The notes beneath the pieces were generated by a model. The model made no database searches. It saw only the letters and a program-made list of their open reading frames with translations, and was not told the origin of the DNA. A stretch of 64,000 bases of DNA from positions 1,784,001-1,848,000 of the forward strand of contig NZ_CP133480.1 of assembly GCF_031195445.1 (NCBI RefSeq). Reading direction: 5' to 3'. The number at the start of each line of letters is the position of its first letter. Within the stretch, counting starts at the first letter, position 1. The position numbers were made by a program, and so were the translations under genes. This stretch comes from Acuticoccus sp. MNP-M23. GTDB taxonomy: Bacteria > Pseudomonadota > Alphaproteobacteria > Rhizobiales > Amorphaceae. This document shows positions 42,211 to 52,109 of this stretch, piece by piece.

Positions 42211-42941
42211 CAAAGTTCATCCACGCAGCGCGGGAAGACCGACTGGAAGCCTTCCGCATGGGTGGCGGCGCGACCGCCGGACTGGCCGCCGGAGTTGCGG
42301 CGGAAGTGGTTGCCGCGGTTTTCGGCGACGTTGGTGTAGTAGGCCCAGAGGTGCTCCTGGCCCTTCATGCACTCGATGGCGGCGCGCTTTTTCTCCCACA
42401 CCGGCGAGATGTCGAGGAAGACGTCGGGCTTCCAGCCCATCTGCTCGGTCTGGTGCGGCTCGAAGAGGTAGAGCTGCGGCGCGCCGAGCACCTTCTCGCC
42501 GGGGTTGTGGCCCCACGCCTGCGCGATCATCCGCGTCTCCAGCGCAATCTCGGTCGCGTACATATGGTCGGTGTTGTAGGGGTCGTACTTGGAGTGGCTC
42601 ATCATGAAGGCGGGCTGCACCTTGCGGATGAGGTCTACGATGCGGAACTTGGCATCGCGGTCGAGGTCGAGCGGGTAGTCGCCAAGGTCGAAGAACTGGA
42701 TGTCGGCGACGCCCAGCGCCTCGGCGGCGTTCTCGGCCTCGGCGCGGCGTTCGGTCTTCACGCGGTCCAGCGTCATCCCCTCGTTCTTCCACAGCTTGGC
42801 GCTCTCGCCGCGCTCGCCATAGGAGAGGCAGGCGACCGTCACGTCGTAGCCCCTGGCGGCGTGGAGGGCGATCGCGCCGCCGCAACGCCAGACGAAGTCT
42901 GCGGAATGGGCGCTGATCACCAGGGCTGTCTTGTCGGCCAT
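42210..42941 (-). CDS. galB: 4-oxalomesaconate hydratase (GalB, LmbE/PIG-L fold)
   Basis: The 243-residue PIG-L-like protein has [18 protein letters not shown], where the usual HPDD zinc motif is HSAD, as known for Gal[12 protein letters not shown] and [12 protein letters not shown] follow. GalB hydrates 4-oxalomesaconate to 4-carboxy-4-hydroxy-2-oxoadipate. It is first in galB-ligK-galD, with 204 bp upstream that could hold a promoter. Confidence 0.9.
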   Translation of the reverse strand: MADKTALVISAHSADFVWRCGGAIALHAARGYDVTVACLSYGERGESAKLWKNEGMTLDRVKTERRAEAENAAEALGVADIQFFDLGDYPLDLDRDAKFRIVDLIRKVQPAFMMSHSKYDPYNTDHMYATEIALETRMIAQAWGHNPGEKVLGAPQLYLFEPHQTEQMGWKPDVFLDISPVWEKKRAAIECMKGQEHLWAYYTNVAENRGNHFRRNSGGQSGGRAATHAEGFQSVFPRCVDEL

Positions 42942-43145
42942 GGGCGTTCTCCTCGGGTCGATTTGTCTTGGCGCACGGTTGTCCGCGGCTCTCGGCGCGC
43001 CGGGTTTGCCGGCGGGTCGGCTTCAGCGCGAAAGGTAGGCTCCCGCAGGCCTAGCGGCGAATGCGAAACCGTTGCCGTTCTATTCATTTTCTGCATCCGG
43101 ACGGTCTGGCGTCAGCGCCAATTACCGGCGATTGCGGCGGATGGG

Positions 43146-44234
43146 CTATTCGGCGTGTGCCTTGCCGGCCGCCAGAATACGGGCGGCAACGGTTGCCGCG
43201 CAGTCCATCGTGCCGGCCGTGCCGCCAAGGTCCGGCGTGCGAGAGGATGCGTCCGCCAAGGCGGCGGCGAGCCCGTCGTCGACCGCCCTTGCGGCCGCCG
43301 CCAGAGCATCCGATCCGCGCCGTTCGGCCAGCCAGTGGAGGAGCATGGCGGCGGAGCCGATGAGGGAGGCGGGGTTGGCGAGGCCCTTGCCCGCAATATC
43401 GGGGGCCGAGCCGTGCTGGGCCTGTGCCATGGCGTGGGTCTCGCCAGCGTTGAGCGAGGCGGCGAGGCCAAGGCTGCCGGAGAGTTCTGCCGCAAGGTCG
43501 GACAGGATGTCGCCGTACATGTTGGTGGTGACGATGACGTCGTAGCGTGAGGCGTCGCGCACCAGATGGGCGGCCATCGCGTCGATCAGCACCTCGTCGT
43601 AGCGGATGCCGGGGTGCTCGGCCGCAACGGCGCGGGTTTCGGCGAGAAACACGCCGTCGGACAGGCGCAGGACGTTGGCCTTGTGGACGGCGGTGACGTG
43701 TTTGGCGCCGCGGGTTTCGGCGAGGCGAAAGGCAGCGTCGGCGATGCGGCGCGAGGCGCGTGACGTGATCTTGCGGATTGCGAGCGCAATGCCCGGCTCG
43801 GGCATGAACTCGCCCGGCCCCTCCGCCATGTTGCGGTCGGCGTAAAAGCCTTCGGTGTTTTCGCGCACGGTGACGAGGTCCACCGGCGTCGCATCCACGC
43901 CCGGCGGCGTTTTTGCGGGGCGGATGTTGGCGTAAAGGTCCAGCTTCTTGCGCAGGGTGCCGGAGGGGTTGAGGCCGCCTTCGGCCACCGGCGGATAGTC
44001 GTTGTGGGAGACCGGGCCGAGGACCACGCCATCTGCCGCCAGTGCCGCTTCGACCACCGCGTCCGGAATGGTGGTGCCGCTTTCCTTCAGCGCGTCGAAG
44101 CCGATGGTGGCGGTGGTGAAGGTGAGGCCGAGGGCGAACGCGGCGTTGGCGGTCTCCAGGACATGGCGCGTGGCGGCGACGATTTCGGGGCCGATGCCGT
44201 CGCCATCGAGGAGGAGGAGGGTCGGGCCGCTCAT
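43146..44234 (-). CDS. Isocitrate/isopropylmalate dehydrogenase family protein
   Basis: The 362-residue beta-decarboxylating dehydrogenase has LDGDGIGPEIV, the loop TVRENTEGFYADRN and the metal site TTNMYGDILSDLAAEL. Substrate groups in the family include isocitrate, isopropylmalate, homoisocitrate and tartrate. The position after tcuA and tcuB suggests a hydroxylated di- or tricarboxylate, but the residue set does not settle it. It overlaps tcuB by 4 nt. Confidence 0.85.
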   Translation of the reverse strand: MSGPTLLLLDGDGIGPEIVAATRHVLETANAAFALGLTFTTATIGFDALKESGTTIPDAVVEAALAADGVVLGPVSHNDYPPVAEGGLNPSGTLRKKLDLYANIRPAKTPPGVDATPVDLVTVRENTEGFYADRNMAEGPGEFMPEPGIALAIRKITSRASRRIADAAFRLAETRGAKHVTAVHKANVLRLSDGVFLAETRAVAAEHPGIRYDEVLIDAMAAHLVRDASRYDVIVTTNMYGDILSDLAAELSGSLGLAASLNAGETHAMAQAQHGSAPDIAGKGLANPASLIGSAAMLLHWLAERRGSDALAAAARAVDDGLAAALADASSRTPDLGGTAGTMDCAATVAARILAAGKAHAE

Positions 44235-45346
44235 CGGGTCTGCCTCAGCTGTGCGTCGCGGGTGAGGGCGGCGAGGCGGTAGAAGCCGTGCACCATCTTG
44301 GAATAGGGGGCCAGCAGGAAGAGGGTGAGCACGGCGCCGAGGTGGACCGCCAGCAGCGCGGGCACGGCAGCGGTGCCTGTGGCGGCGTAGAGCAAAAGCC
44401 CGGTGAGGCCGGTTGCGACCAGCAGCAGGACGAACGCCATTTCCCCGCCCCACAGGCGTGCTGCGGACAGCGCCGGGTCCGCCCTGGTCTTCAGCACCGC
44501 AAGGCCGATGCCGCCGGCAACCAGCAACAGCCCGCCAGGTACGCCGAGAAGCTTCGGCAGCGAAATGAAGTCGTACGGCGCTTCGAGGCCGAAGACGTAG
44601 TGCAGCAGGGTGGCCGAGCTGGTGGAGGCGAAGCACAGCAGGAAGCCGTACATGACCGACTGGTGGCAGTGGCGGCGGGCGTTGGAGTAGCGGTCGCCCT
44701 TCTCGAAGTTGCAGCCCTGGCCCTGCCCGCCGGCAAGGTTCTTCATGCGGCCTGCCGAGCCGAACGCATCGACGAGCGCCCGCCAGGTGACCGGCGCGCC
44801 GCCCACATGCGCCCAGTAGCGGCGAAGGCCGATGGCGATGGCAAGGACCGGCAGCAAGAACGCAGGCGCGAAGATCGCCACCATGCCGGCGTGTGACAGG
44901 TAGGCGTAAAAACCGTCGCCGCCGGCGGGGCGGGCGGCGGAGACCACCGCAAACATCGCCGCCAGCGCGGCAATCAGCGCGGCGGCGACCGCAACGCCGT
45001 GGCGCTGGAAGAGGCCGCCGAACACGCCCGGCCACGCAAAGCGCTCCCAGCTTTCGGCGCGCTCTTCGGCCAAAGCCTTGGGCAGGTTCAGCGCAAATTC
45101 GTGCGGCGCGGTGTACTGGCACGAATAAAAGCAGCCGCGGCAGTTGTGGCAAAGGTTGGCGAGCTGCGTCACGTCCCCGTCCGTGAACACCTTTTGCTGG
45201 GTGATGGCGGGGAAGACCGCGCAGAAGCCTTCGCAGTAGCGGCAGGCATTGCACACCTCGATCTGCCGGCGGGCCTCGCCGGTGGTGCCGAGGCCAAGGT
45301 CGTGCGGGGAAGTTTGGAGGGCGACGTCCATGGCTTCAGCGGGCAT
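44231..45346 (-). CDS. tcuB: Tricarballylate utilisation protein TcuB (Fe-S/membrane electron transfer)
   Basis: The 371-residue protein has two ferredoxin-like cysteine clusters, CNACRYCEGFC and CHNCRGCFYSC, then about six TM helices with conserved His (NARRHCHQSVMYG). TcuB/CitB takes electrons from the flavin of TcuA to the quinone pool. It overlaps tcuA by 11 nt and the dehydrogenase gene by 4 nt. A second start at residue 6 (MDVALQ) is possible. Confidence 0.9.
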   Translation of the reverse strand: MPAEAMDVALQTSPHDLGLGTTGEARRQIEVCNACRYCEGFCAVFPAITQQKVFTDGDVTQLANLCHNCRGCFYSCQYTAPHEFALNLPKALAEERAESWERFAWPGVFGGLFQRHGVAVAAALIAALAAMFAVVSAARPAGGDGFYAYLSHAGMVAIFAPAFLLPVLAIAIGLRRYWAHVGGAPVTWRALVDAFGSAGRMKNLAGGQGQGCNFEKGDRYSNARRHCHQSVMYGFLLCFASTSSATLLHYVFGLEAPYDFISLPKLLGVPGGLLLVAGGIGLAVLKTRADPALSAARLWGGEMAFVLLLVATGLTGLLLYAATGTAAVPALLAVHLGAVLTLFLLAPYSKMVHGFYRLAALTRDAQLRQTR

Positions 45347-46760
45347 TGTTGTGATTTCCGTTGAGGTACGCGGCGACGCCCTGCCCGGCCTTGCGGCCGA
45401 ACACGGTGCCGATGGTCATGCCGAAGCCGGCAAGATAGCCCTGGCCCAGGATGGAGCCGGCCATCATTTCGCCGGCGCACCAGACATTGTCGAAAAGGCC
45501 GGTGGTGCCGCTGACACGCGCGCCATCGTCCACCTTCAGGCCCAGATAGGTGAAGGTGACACCGGGGCGCAGGCTGTAGCCGTAGAAGGGCGGCGTATCG
45601 AGCGGGCGGGCCCAGTTGGTCTTTTCCGGGGCGATGCCGCTGGTGGAAAGGCCGTCGAGCGCGTTGTGGGAGAAGGTGCCGGGCTGGCAGGCGGCGTTGA
45701 ACGCCTCCACCGTGTTGCGGAAAACGGTGCCGGGGATGCCGAGCTTCTGGCCGAGGCCCTCGATGGTGTCGGCGGTTTCGGGCGGGTAGAGGGACGGCAT
45801 GAAGAGGTCGATGGATTTGGCGTCGATCACTGAATAGGCAACCTGCTCGGGCTGTGCGGCGACGAGCCGGCCCCAGATGGCGTAGCGCTTGGGCCAGACA
45901 TCCTCGCCCTCGTCGTAAAACCGCTCGCCCATGTTGTTGACCACCACCGAGAACGGCACGCAGTCGAGCCTTGTGGCGATGCCGCCGTCGAACTTGGGGG
46001 CGCGGCCGTCGATCGCAACGGCGTGGCACTGGGTGGGGTCGCCGACGCTCTCGGCGCCCTGGTCGAGCATGTCCTTCAGGACGACGCCCTTGTTGTAGGG
46101 CGTGCCGCGGATGAGGAAGTTGCGCGCTGCCGGCCCCCATGCGCGGGCCAGCCACTCGATGTCGCCCTGGAACCCGCCCGAGGCCAGCACCACGGCGCGC
46201 CCGGCGATGGTGACGTGCTCGCCGCCAATGTCGGCCTCCACCGCCTCGAAGCGGGTGCCGTTCATGGCGACGTGGGTCACCTGCGCCTCGTAGGCGACGC
46301 GGATGCCGAGGTCTTCGGCGGTGTTGTAGTAGGCATTCACCAGAGCCTTGCCGCCGCCGAGGAAAAACGCGTTGGTGCGCGACAGGGAGAGCGTGCCGGA
46401 CAGCGAGGGCTGGAAGCGCACGCCGTGGGCCTCCATCCAGGGCAGGCACTCTTCCGAGGCGCGGATCGTCATCCGGGCGAGGTGCTCGTCGGTCTCGCCT
46501 TTGGTGACGCGGAGGAGGTCGTCATAATATTCGTCCTCCTCGTAGGCATCGGTCAGCACCGAGAGGGGGGCGTGGTGCATGCAGCGGAAGTTGCGCGTAT
46601 GGCGCGAGTTGCCGCCGCGATAGGGTTCCGGCGCTCCCTCCAGGATGACGACGCTGGCGCCCTGCTCCGCCGCCTCGATGGCCGCGCACAGTGCCGCGTT
46701 GCCGCCGCCGACAACCACAAGGTCCCAGTGGGTTGCGGCAAGTTCTCTGGGCGTGCTCAT
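45336..46760 (-). CDS. tcuA: FAD-dependent tricarballylate dehydrogenase TcuA
   Basis: The 474-residue fumarate-reductase-like flavoprotein has FAD-binding DLVVVGGGNAALCAAIEAA with Glu-binding EG, RGGNSRHTRNFR, and the closing GSILGQGYLAGFGMTIGTVFGRKAG. TcuA oxidises tricarballylate to cis-aconitate. Related proteins act on other tri-acids, so the natural substrate may differ here. It follows the GntR gene with a 4-nt overlap. Confidence 0.88.
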   Translation of the reverse strand: MSTPRELAATHWDLVVVGGGNAALCAAIEAAEQGASVVILEGAPEPYRGGNSRHTRNFRCMHHAPLSVLTDAYEEDEYYDDLLRVTKGETDEHLARMTIRASEECLPWMEAHGVRFQPSLSGTLSLSRTNAFFLGGGKALVNAYYNTAEDLGIRVAYEAQVTHVAMNGTRFEAVEADIGGEHVTIAGRAVVLASGGFQGDIEWLARAWGPAARNFLIRGTPYNKGVVLKDMLDQGAESVGDPTQCHAVAIDGRAPKFDGGIATRLDCVPFSVVVNNMGERFYDEGEDVWPKRYAIWGRLVAAQPEQVAYSVIDAKSIDLFMPSLYPPETADTIEGLGQKLGIPGTVFRNTVEAFNAACQPGTFSHNALDGLSTSGIAPEKTNWARPLDTPPFYGYSLRPGVTFTYLGLKVDDGARVSGTTGLFDNVWCAGEMMAGSILGQGYLAGFGMTIGTVFGRKAGQGVAAYLNGNHNNAR

Positions 46761-47428
46761 TGCTCATTCTTCTCGTTGCGCAGACGCAGCTGGCGAAGCC
46801 GCGCTCTGTGTGAGGCTTCGATGTGCTTGCGCATCAGCGCTTCGGCGGCGAGGCCATCGCGGGCGCGCAGTGCATCCAGCACGGTGTCGTGTTCGCCGAC
46901 CACTTCGGACGCGCGGCTGGCTTCCTCCAGCGTGGAGGGGCCGAGGATGAGAAGTGTCTTCTGCAGGGCGTGAACCGAGCGCGAAAGGTAGCGGTTGCGC
47001 GCCGCATCCAGCATCGTGAGGTGGAATTGCTGGTTGAGAACGAAGAGGCGCTGACCGGTGAGGCCGGGTGCGCGCATCTCGTCGTTGATGGCGGCAAGCT
47101 CCGCGACCTCCATTTCCGAGGCGCTGCGGGCGGCAAGCCTTGCGGCCGTCCCCTCCAGGACCGTGCGCATCTCGTAAAGCTCCATCACCTCCGAATAGTC
47201 GAGCGTGCGGATGGTGGCGCCGACGCGCGGCTGGTGGATGACGAGCCCGTCCGCCTCAAGCTGCCTGATCGCCTCGCGCACGGGCGTGCGGGAAATGTTG
47301 AGGCGGCGTGCAAGGTCGGTCTCGGTCAGCCGGGCGCCCGGGCCGAGGGCACCGGTGCGGATTTCACCCAGAAGCTTGTTGTAGGCGTCCTCGCCCTGAA
47401 GGGAGGAGGGTGTGCGGTCGGTCGGCAT
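46757..47428 (-). CDS. GntR-family regulator, FCD (FadR) subgroup
   Basis: The 223-residue protein has a winged HTH (ARLTETDLARRLNISRTPVREAIRQLEADGLV) and an all-helical FCD ligand domain with the metal His (FHLTML, EHDTVLDALRARD, HIEASH). It is the first gene of the tcuA-tcuB operon and divergent from the AbrB-like gene, so it probably represses both until a carboxylate binds. Confidence 0.92.
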   Translation of the reverse strand: MPTDRTPSSLQGEDAYNKLLGEIRTGALGPGARLTETDLARRLNISRTPVREAIRQLEADGLVIHQPRVGATIRTLDYSEVMELYEMRTVLEGTAARLAARSASEMEVAELAAINDEMRAPGLTGQRLFVLNQQFHLTMLDAARNRYLSRSVHALQKTLLILGPSTLEEASRASEVVGEHDTVLDALRARDGLAAEALMRKHIEASHRARLRQLRLRNEKNEQ

Positions 47429-47464
47429 TTATGGTCCGTCGGCCTCTTCCCATCTGGTGCACAG

Positions 47465-47477
47465 CCGTATACAACGG
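47465..47477. promoter_or_regulatory. Possible GntR operator
   Basis: CCGTATACAACGG in the 54-bp gap between the divergent GntR and AbrB-like genes has a GTATAC core. FCD-type GntR operators often have a TNGTNNNACNA-like palindrome, but the match is partial. Confidence 0.3.
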
Positions 47478-47482
47478 GATGC

Positions 47483-48652
47483 ATGGGTCGTCAATCAAAC
47501 GAAAAACCACCGGAGCCCGGCGCCGAGCCCAGCACGCTGGAGCTTGATGCGATGCGTGATGGCGCGCCCCGCAGCAATGTCCCGGTCGGTGCCAAGCGGC
47601 AAATCCTGAGCGGCCTGAACACCTGGCAGCGCCGGGTGCTGACGCTGACGCTGGCGATCCTCGGCACGGCGCTGCTTTCAGCCCTCAACATGCCGCTGCC
47701 ATTCCTGTTCGGGCCGCTGTTCGCCTGCATCATCGCCGCCGTCGCCGGTGTGCCGCTGAAGGGCGTCGGCCAGGTTGCGGTCGGCGCGCGGACCATTCTG
47801 GGCGTTGCCATCGGCGCCGCAATCACGCCCGCCGTGCTGCACGAGCTGCCGCGGATGATGGCGTCGGTGGCGCTGATCCCGATCTACATTTCGGTGATCG
47901 GCCTCATCGGCGTTCCCTACTTCTACAAGGTCTGCAAGTTCGACTTCGTGACGTCCTATTACGCCGCAATGCCCGGCGGCCTGCAGGACATGGTGATCTT
48001 CGGCACCGAAGCGGGCGGGGACGTGCGCGCACTGGCGCTGATCCATGCCACCCGCGTCCTCATCATCGTGACGCTTGCGCCGATCATCATGATCTACGGG
48101 TTCGATGTGGCGCTCGATAATCCCATCGGCGCCCCTGCGTCCGAGCTGCCGCTATGGCAGATGGGGCTGATGGTGTTGCTGGCCGTGGTCGGCTGGAAGG
48201 GCGGCGAGCGGCTGGGCCTGTTCGGCGCGTCGATCCTCGGCCCGCTGATCCTGACGGCGGCCTTCTCGCTGATGGGTTTCATCCACTCCCGCCCGCCGGC
48301 GGAGGCGATCCTCGTCGCGCAATTCTTCATCGGCATGGGCATCGGCGTGAACTATGTCGGCGTCACGCTCCCCGAAATCCGCCGGGATGTGGTGGCGGGC
48401 TTCGTCTACGTGCTGATCCTGGCGGCACTGGCTGCGGTGTTCACCGAGGCTGTGGTGTATTTCGAGGCGGGGCACGCGGTGGAGGGCTTCCTTGCCTTCG
48501 CCCCCGGCGGACAGGCGGAGATGACAGTGCTTGCCATTGTTGCCGGGGCCGACCTCGGCTTCGTCATCATGCACCACGTGATCCGGGTGCTGTTCGTGAT
48601 TACCGGTGCGCCCCTTGTGGCCCGGCTGCTCAAGGTCCGCCCCAAGACCTGA
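47483..48652 (+). CDS. AbrB-family (ammonia-monooxygenase-like, PF05145) membrane protein
   Basis: The 389-residue, about ten-TM protein is made of two similar halves, each with PLFFGPLFACI/GASILGPLIL-like and PGG motifs (AAMPGGLQDMVIFG, FAPGGQAEMTVLA). The family is poorly understood and often found beside tripartite tricarboxylate transporters. The ATG at 47483 gives a polar 40-residue N terminus; a later ATG at 47551 is possible. Confidence 0.8.
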   Translation: MGRQSNEKPPEPGAEPSTLELDAMRDGAPRSNVPVGAKRQILSGLNTWQRRVLTLTLAILGTALLSALNMPLPFLFGPLFACIIAAVAGVPLKGVGQVAVGARTILGVAIGAAITPAVLHELPRMMASVALIPIYISVIGLIGVPYFYKVCKFDFVTSYYAAMPGGLQDMVIFGTEAGGDVRALALIHATRVLIIVTLAPIIMIYGFDVALDNPIGAPASELPLWQMGLMVLLAVVGWKGGERLGLFGASILGPLILTAAFSLMGFIHSRPPAEAILVAQFFIGMGIGVNYVGVTLPEIRRDVVAGFVYVLILAALAAVFTEAVVYFEAGHAVEGFLAFAPGGQAEMTVLAIVAGADLGFVIMHHVIRVLFVITGAPLVARLLKVRPKT

Positions 48653-48908
48653 GCGGACAGGGCCGCGCCACCGGCGGGCCTGTCCTGAACGCAAGCTTCA
48701 CATGAATAGCGCGTCCGTTTTGCGGTGCAGCATGAATTTCGTGCATGGTTCGATGCCGAAAACGCGTTTGCTGCCGCTTCCGCGCCCGTGTCACCTTAGC
48801 CCTAATACTCGATGCCGTGAGCACTGCAATTGCCGCTCGCCAGCATCGGGACTGTCCGGGTCTACAAATCCGGTCGGAAAACAATGGATTAAGGGAGGCC
48901 GTTTCCAC

Positions 48909-50009
48909 ATGGGAACACACCACATCCGCACCAGAATCATGGCGCTCGCCACCACTGCACTTGCAGCGTGTGCAATGTCTATGCCGGCTGCTGCGCAGGA
49001 CGTTGATTTCTCGGGCGATACGATCGAATACGTAATCCCGTTCTCTGAGTCCGGCGGTTCTTCGCGCTGGGCCAACTTCTACGCGCCGTTCCTGCACGAT
49101 GCGCTGCCGGGCAGCCCCACCGTGGTGGTCCGCTACCGTCCGGGCGCCGGCTCCACGTCGGGCGCCAACTGGTTCGCCGAACAGGACGTGACCGACGGCA
49201 CGCTGATCTTCGGCACGTCCGGCTCGACGCAGTTCCCGTATCTGCTCGACGATCCGCGCGTGCGTTACGATTACAAGAAGTGGACCCCCGTGCTCGCGTC
49301 CGGCGTTGGCGGCGTGGCGTATCTTCCGCCCGACATTGCCGCCAATTTCGATGGCGATGCCGATGACCTGAAGGACTACAACTTCCTCTACGGCAGCCAG
49401 GGCGCCACCACGCTCGATCTCGTGCCGCTGCTGGCCTGGAAGCTCCTCGGTCTCACGGTTGACCCGGTGTTCGGCGTCGAAGGCCGCGGCGATGGCCGCC
49501 TGATGTTCGAGCGCGGCGAAGCCAACATCGACTACCAGACCTCGCCTGCCTACATCCGTTCGGTCACGCCGATGGTTGAGGAAGGCCTTGCGGTTCCGAT
49601 GATGAGCTGGGGTTCGCTGGACGACGACGGCAACATCGTGCGCGATCCGACCTTCCCCGACATGCCGACCTTCAAGGAAGTCTGCGAGGCGACCGAGGGC
49701 TGCGAAACGTCCGGTCCGGGCTGGGATGCCTGGAAGGCGTTCTTCATCGCCGGCTTCCCCGCCCAGAAGATGGTGTTCGTGCATCAGGACACGCCGCAGA
49801 ACATCGTCGACACCTACACGGCTGCACTGAAGGAAGTGATCGCCCGCGACGACTTCCAGACGCAGAAGGAAGCAACGCTCGGCAACTACCCGCAGCTGAC
49901 GGGCCCCGGTGCGAAGAATGCGGCAGAACTGGCCACCAACGTGTCGCCGGAAGCCAAGAAGTGGGTCAAGGACTGGCTCCTCGAAGACTACGGCGTCAGC
50001 CTCGACTGA
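48909..50009 (+). CDS. Tripartite tricarboxylate transporter (TTT) substrate-binding protein, TctC-like
   Basis: The 366-residue protein has a signal peptide (to about residue 29, PAAAQD), then IEYVIPFSESGGSSRWA and RYRPGAGSTSGANWFAEQ, matching the two carboxylate-binding loops of TctC/Bug proteins. GGGAGG precedes the ATG. It captures a carboxylate in the periplasm for the TctAB permease that follows. A terminator-like hairpin in the gap may keep its expression higher than that of the permease. Confidence 0.9.
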   Translation: MGTHHIRTRIMALATTALAACAMSMPAAAQDVDFSGDTIEYVIPFSESGGSSRWANFYAPFLHDALPGSPTVVVRYRPGAGSTSGANWFAEQDVTDGTLIFGTSGSTQFPYLLDDPRVRYDYKKWTPVLASGVGGVAYLPPDIAANFDGDADDLKDYNFLYGSQGATTLDLVPLLAWKLLGLTVDPVFGVEGRGDGRLMFERGEANIDYQTSPAYIRSVTPMVEEGLAVPMMSWGSLDDDGNIVRDPTFPDMPTFKEVCEATEGCETSGPGWDAWKAFFIAGFPAQKMVFVHQDTPQNIVDTYTAALKEVIARDDFQTQKEATLGNYPQLTGPGAKNAAELATNVSPEAKKWVKDWLLEDYGVSLD

Positions 50010-50039
50010 CCCCTGATCGCCTGAACAAAGACGTTTCTG

Positions 50040-50068
50040 CGCCTCCCGCCTCTGGCGGGGGGCGTTTT
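50040..50068 (+). terminator. Intrinsic terminator/attenuator between TTT binding protein and permease
   Basis: CGCCTCCCGCC-TCT-GGCGGGGGGCG is an 11-bp stem with one G-T wobble, followed by TTTT. It lies in the 84-bp gap between the binding protein and permease genes. Confidence 0.7.
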
Positions 50069-50093
50069 CGCCAAGAAGCCTGATTGGATCGAA

Positions 50094-52109
50094 ATGGACC
50101 TCGTCACGTCCGCAGTCGCCGCCCTCGGCGAGGCCTGGGTGCTCATTCTTCGCCCTGAGCAGCTCCTCTTCCTGGTGATCGGCGTGTTGCTCGGCCTTTC
50201 GGTGGGGGTGTTTCCCGGCCTTGGCGGCATCGCCGGCCTGTCTCTCGTCCTGCCGTTCATGTTCGGCATGGACCCGGTCTCGGGCCTGGCCCTCATGGTC
50301 GGCCTCATTGCGGTGGTGCCGACGTCCGATACCTTCGCCTCGGTGCTCCTGGGCATTCCAGGCTCTACCGCATCGCAGGCCACCGTGCTCGACGGGTTTC
50401 CGCTGGCCAAGAAGGGCGAGGCGGCGCGGGCATTGTCCGCAGCGTTCGCTTCGTCGCTGTTCGGCGGCATCCTCGGCGCCATCATCCTCACCGTCTTCAT
50501 TCTCATCGCGCGGCCGATGATCCTCGCATTCGGCCTGCCCGAAATGCTGATGGTGACGGTCCTCGGCCTTTCCATGGTCGCGATCCTCGCCGGCCGGCTG
50601 CCCATGAAGGGGGTCGTTGCCGCGGGCCTCGGCCTTCTGGTCGGCACCATCGGCGAGGCGGGCGCCGGCGGTTCGCTGCGCATGGCAAGTTACGACGTCC
50701 CGTATCTGCTCGACGGTTTTTCGCTGGTGATCGTCGGCCTCGGCATCTTCGCGGTGCCGGAAATCGTGTCGCTGCTGCGCCAGGACCGGGCCATCTCCAA
50801 GACCGGCGGCCTCGGCAAGGGCTGGCTGCACGGCCTTGCGGACTGGTGGCACAACATATGGCTGTCGGTGAAGTGCTCGGCCATCGGCGTGCTGGTCGGC
50901 GTCATTCCGGGCCTTGGCGGCTCGGTTGTCGACTGGATTGCCTACGGCTTCACCGTCCAGTCCTCCAAGGACAAGTCGAACTTCGGTTCGGGCGACATTC
51001 GCGGCGTGATCGGGCCGGAGAGCTCCAACAACGCCAAGGAAGGCGGCGGCCTGGTGCCGACGCTGATCTTCGGCATTCCGGGTTCCGGCTCCATGGCGGT
51101 GTTCCTGGGCGGCCTCGCGCTGCTCGGTTACGACCCCGGCCCCCACATGGTCCGCAACAACCTCGATCTCACCTACACCATCGTGTGGAGCCTTGCGCTC
51201 GCCAACGTGGTGGGTGCCGGCCTGTGCATCCTCATGTCGGGCCCCATCGCAAAGCTCACCACCATCCGCTTCACGCTGGTCGCGCCGTTCCTGTTCATGG
51301 TGATCGCGTTTGCGGCGTTCCAGTCGCGCCAGTCGCTGGGCGACCTCGCGGCGCTGATCGGCGTCGGCGTGCTCGGCATCCTTCTGCGCCGGTTCGAGTG
51401 GTCCCGCCCGGCGTTCCTGATCGGATTTGTCCTGTCCAGCCAGGCGGAATCCTTCGCCAACATGGCAAACCAGATCGCAACGTCCCGCTTCAATCGCAGC
51501 ATGGAAGCCGGCCTCAGCTACATCTTCACGCCCATCAGCGTGACGATCCTCGTCCTGACCGTGGTGTCCGTCATTGTCGGCGTGCGGCAGGGCAAGCAGA
51601 TCCTCACCCAGGGCGACGCGCCCACCGGCGGCAAGCGCGCACCGTTCGTGTTCCTGCTCGTCGTCACCGCCTACGTGGCAATCGCCACCTTCGATGCGGC
51701 GTCCATCACGCGGCTGGGCGACAAGATCTTCCCCGTCACGGTGGGCATCGTCACCCTGATCGGCTGCCTCGTACTGATCCTGCGCATGATGAAGGCGCCG
51801 GAAACCAACCCCATTTTCGCCGACCTCGAAAAAGGCAACGAAGACGGCAACGCGCAGCACGGGCTGTGGTCGACGCTGGGGTGGCTTGGCCTCCTGCTCG
51901 GCCTTTCCGCGTTGCTCGGCTTCATTCTGGCGCTCGGCATCTTCTTCGTTTCGTTCCTGCGGGTCCGTGCGCGGGTCGGGTGGCTGCGCACCATCGTGCT
52001 GACCAGCGCCGGCGTCGGCCTCATCTGCTTCCTCGGCGGCACGCTTGGCCGCGACTTTCCGCCCGGGCTCCTTCAGGAATTCTTCAAATTGCCGTGGCCC
52101 TTCACATGA
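50094..52109 (+). CDS. TTT permease, TctA fused to TctB
   Basis: The 671-residue membrane protein has a TctA part (about 1-500) with GVFPGLGGIAGLSLVLPF and the repeated GVIPGLGGSVVDWIAYGF, the inverted-repeat signature of TctA, plus TLIFGIPGSGSMAVFLG. Residues about 515-671 form four to five TM helices like the small subunit TctB. Most TTT systems encode these separately. It overlaps the next gene by 4 nt. Confidence 0.9.
   Translation: MDLVTSAVAALGEAWVLILRPEQLLFLVIGVLLGLSVGVFPGLGGIAGLSLVLPFMFGMDPVSGLALMVGLIAVVPTSDTFASVLLGIPGSTASQATVLDGFPLAKKGEAARALSAAFASSLFGGILGAIILTVFILIARPMILAFGLPEMLMVTVLGLSMVAILAGRLPMKGVVAAGLGLLVGTIGEAGAGGSLRMASYDVPYLLDGFSLVIVGLGIFAVPEIVSLLRQDRAISKTGGLGKGWLHGLADWWHNIWLSVKCSAIGVLVGVIPGLGGSVVDWIAYGFTVQSSKDKSNFGSGDIRGVIGPESSNNAKEGGGLVPTLIFGIPGSGSMAVFLGGLALLGYDPGPHMVRNNLDLTYTIVWSLALANVVGAGLCILMSGPIAKLTTIRFTLVAPFLFMVIAFAAFQSRQSLGDLAALIGVGVLGILLRRFEWSRPAFLIGFVLSSQAESFANMANQIATSRFNRSMEAGLSYIFTPISVTILVLTVVSVIVGVRQGKQILTQGDAPTGGKRAPFVFLLVVTAYVAIATFDAASITRLGDKIFPVTVGIVTLIGCLVLILRMMKAPETNPIFADLEKGNEDGNAQHGLWSTLGWLGLLLGLSALLGFILALGIFFVSFLRVRARVGWLRTIVLTSAGVGLICFLGGTLGRDFPPGLLQEFFKLPWPFT

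Noticed and set aside
48630-51860. 1076-codon minus-strand open frame
   Set aside because: It is antisense to the TTT binding protein and permease, which have clear family motifs.
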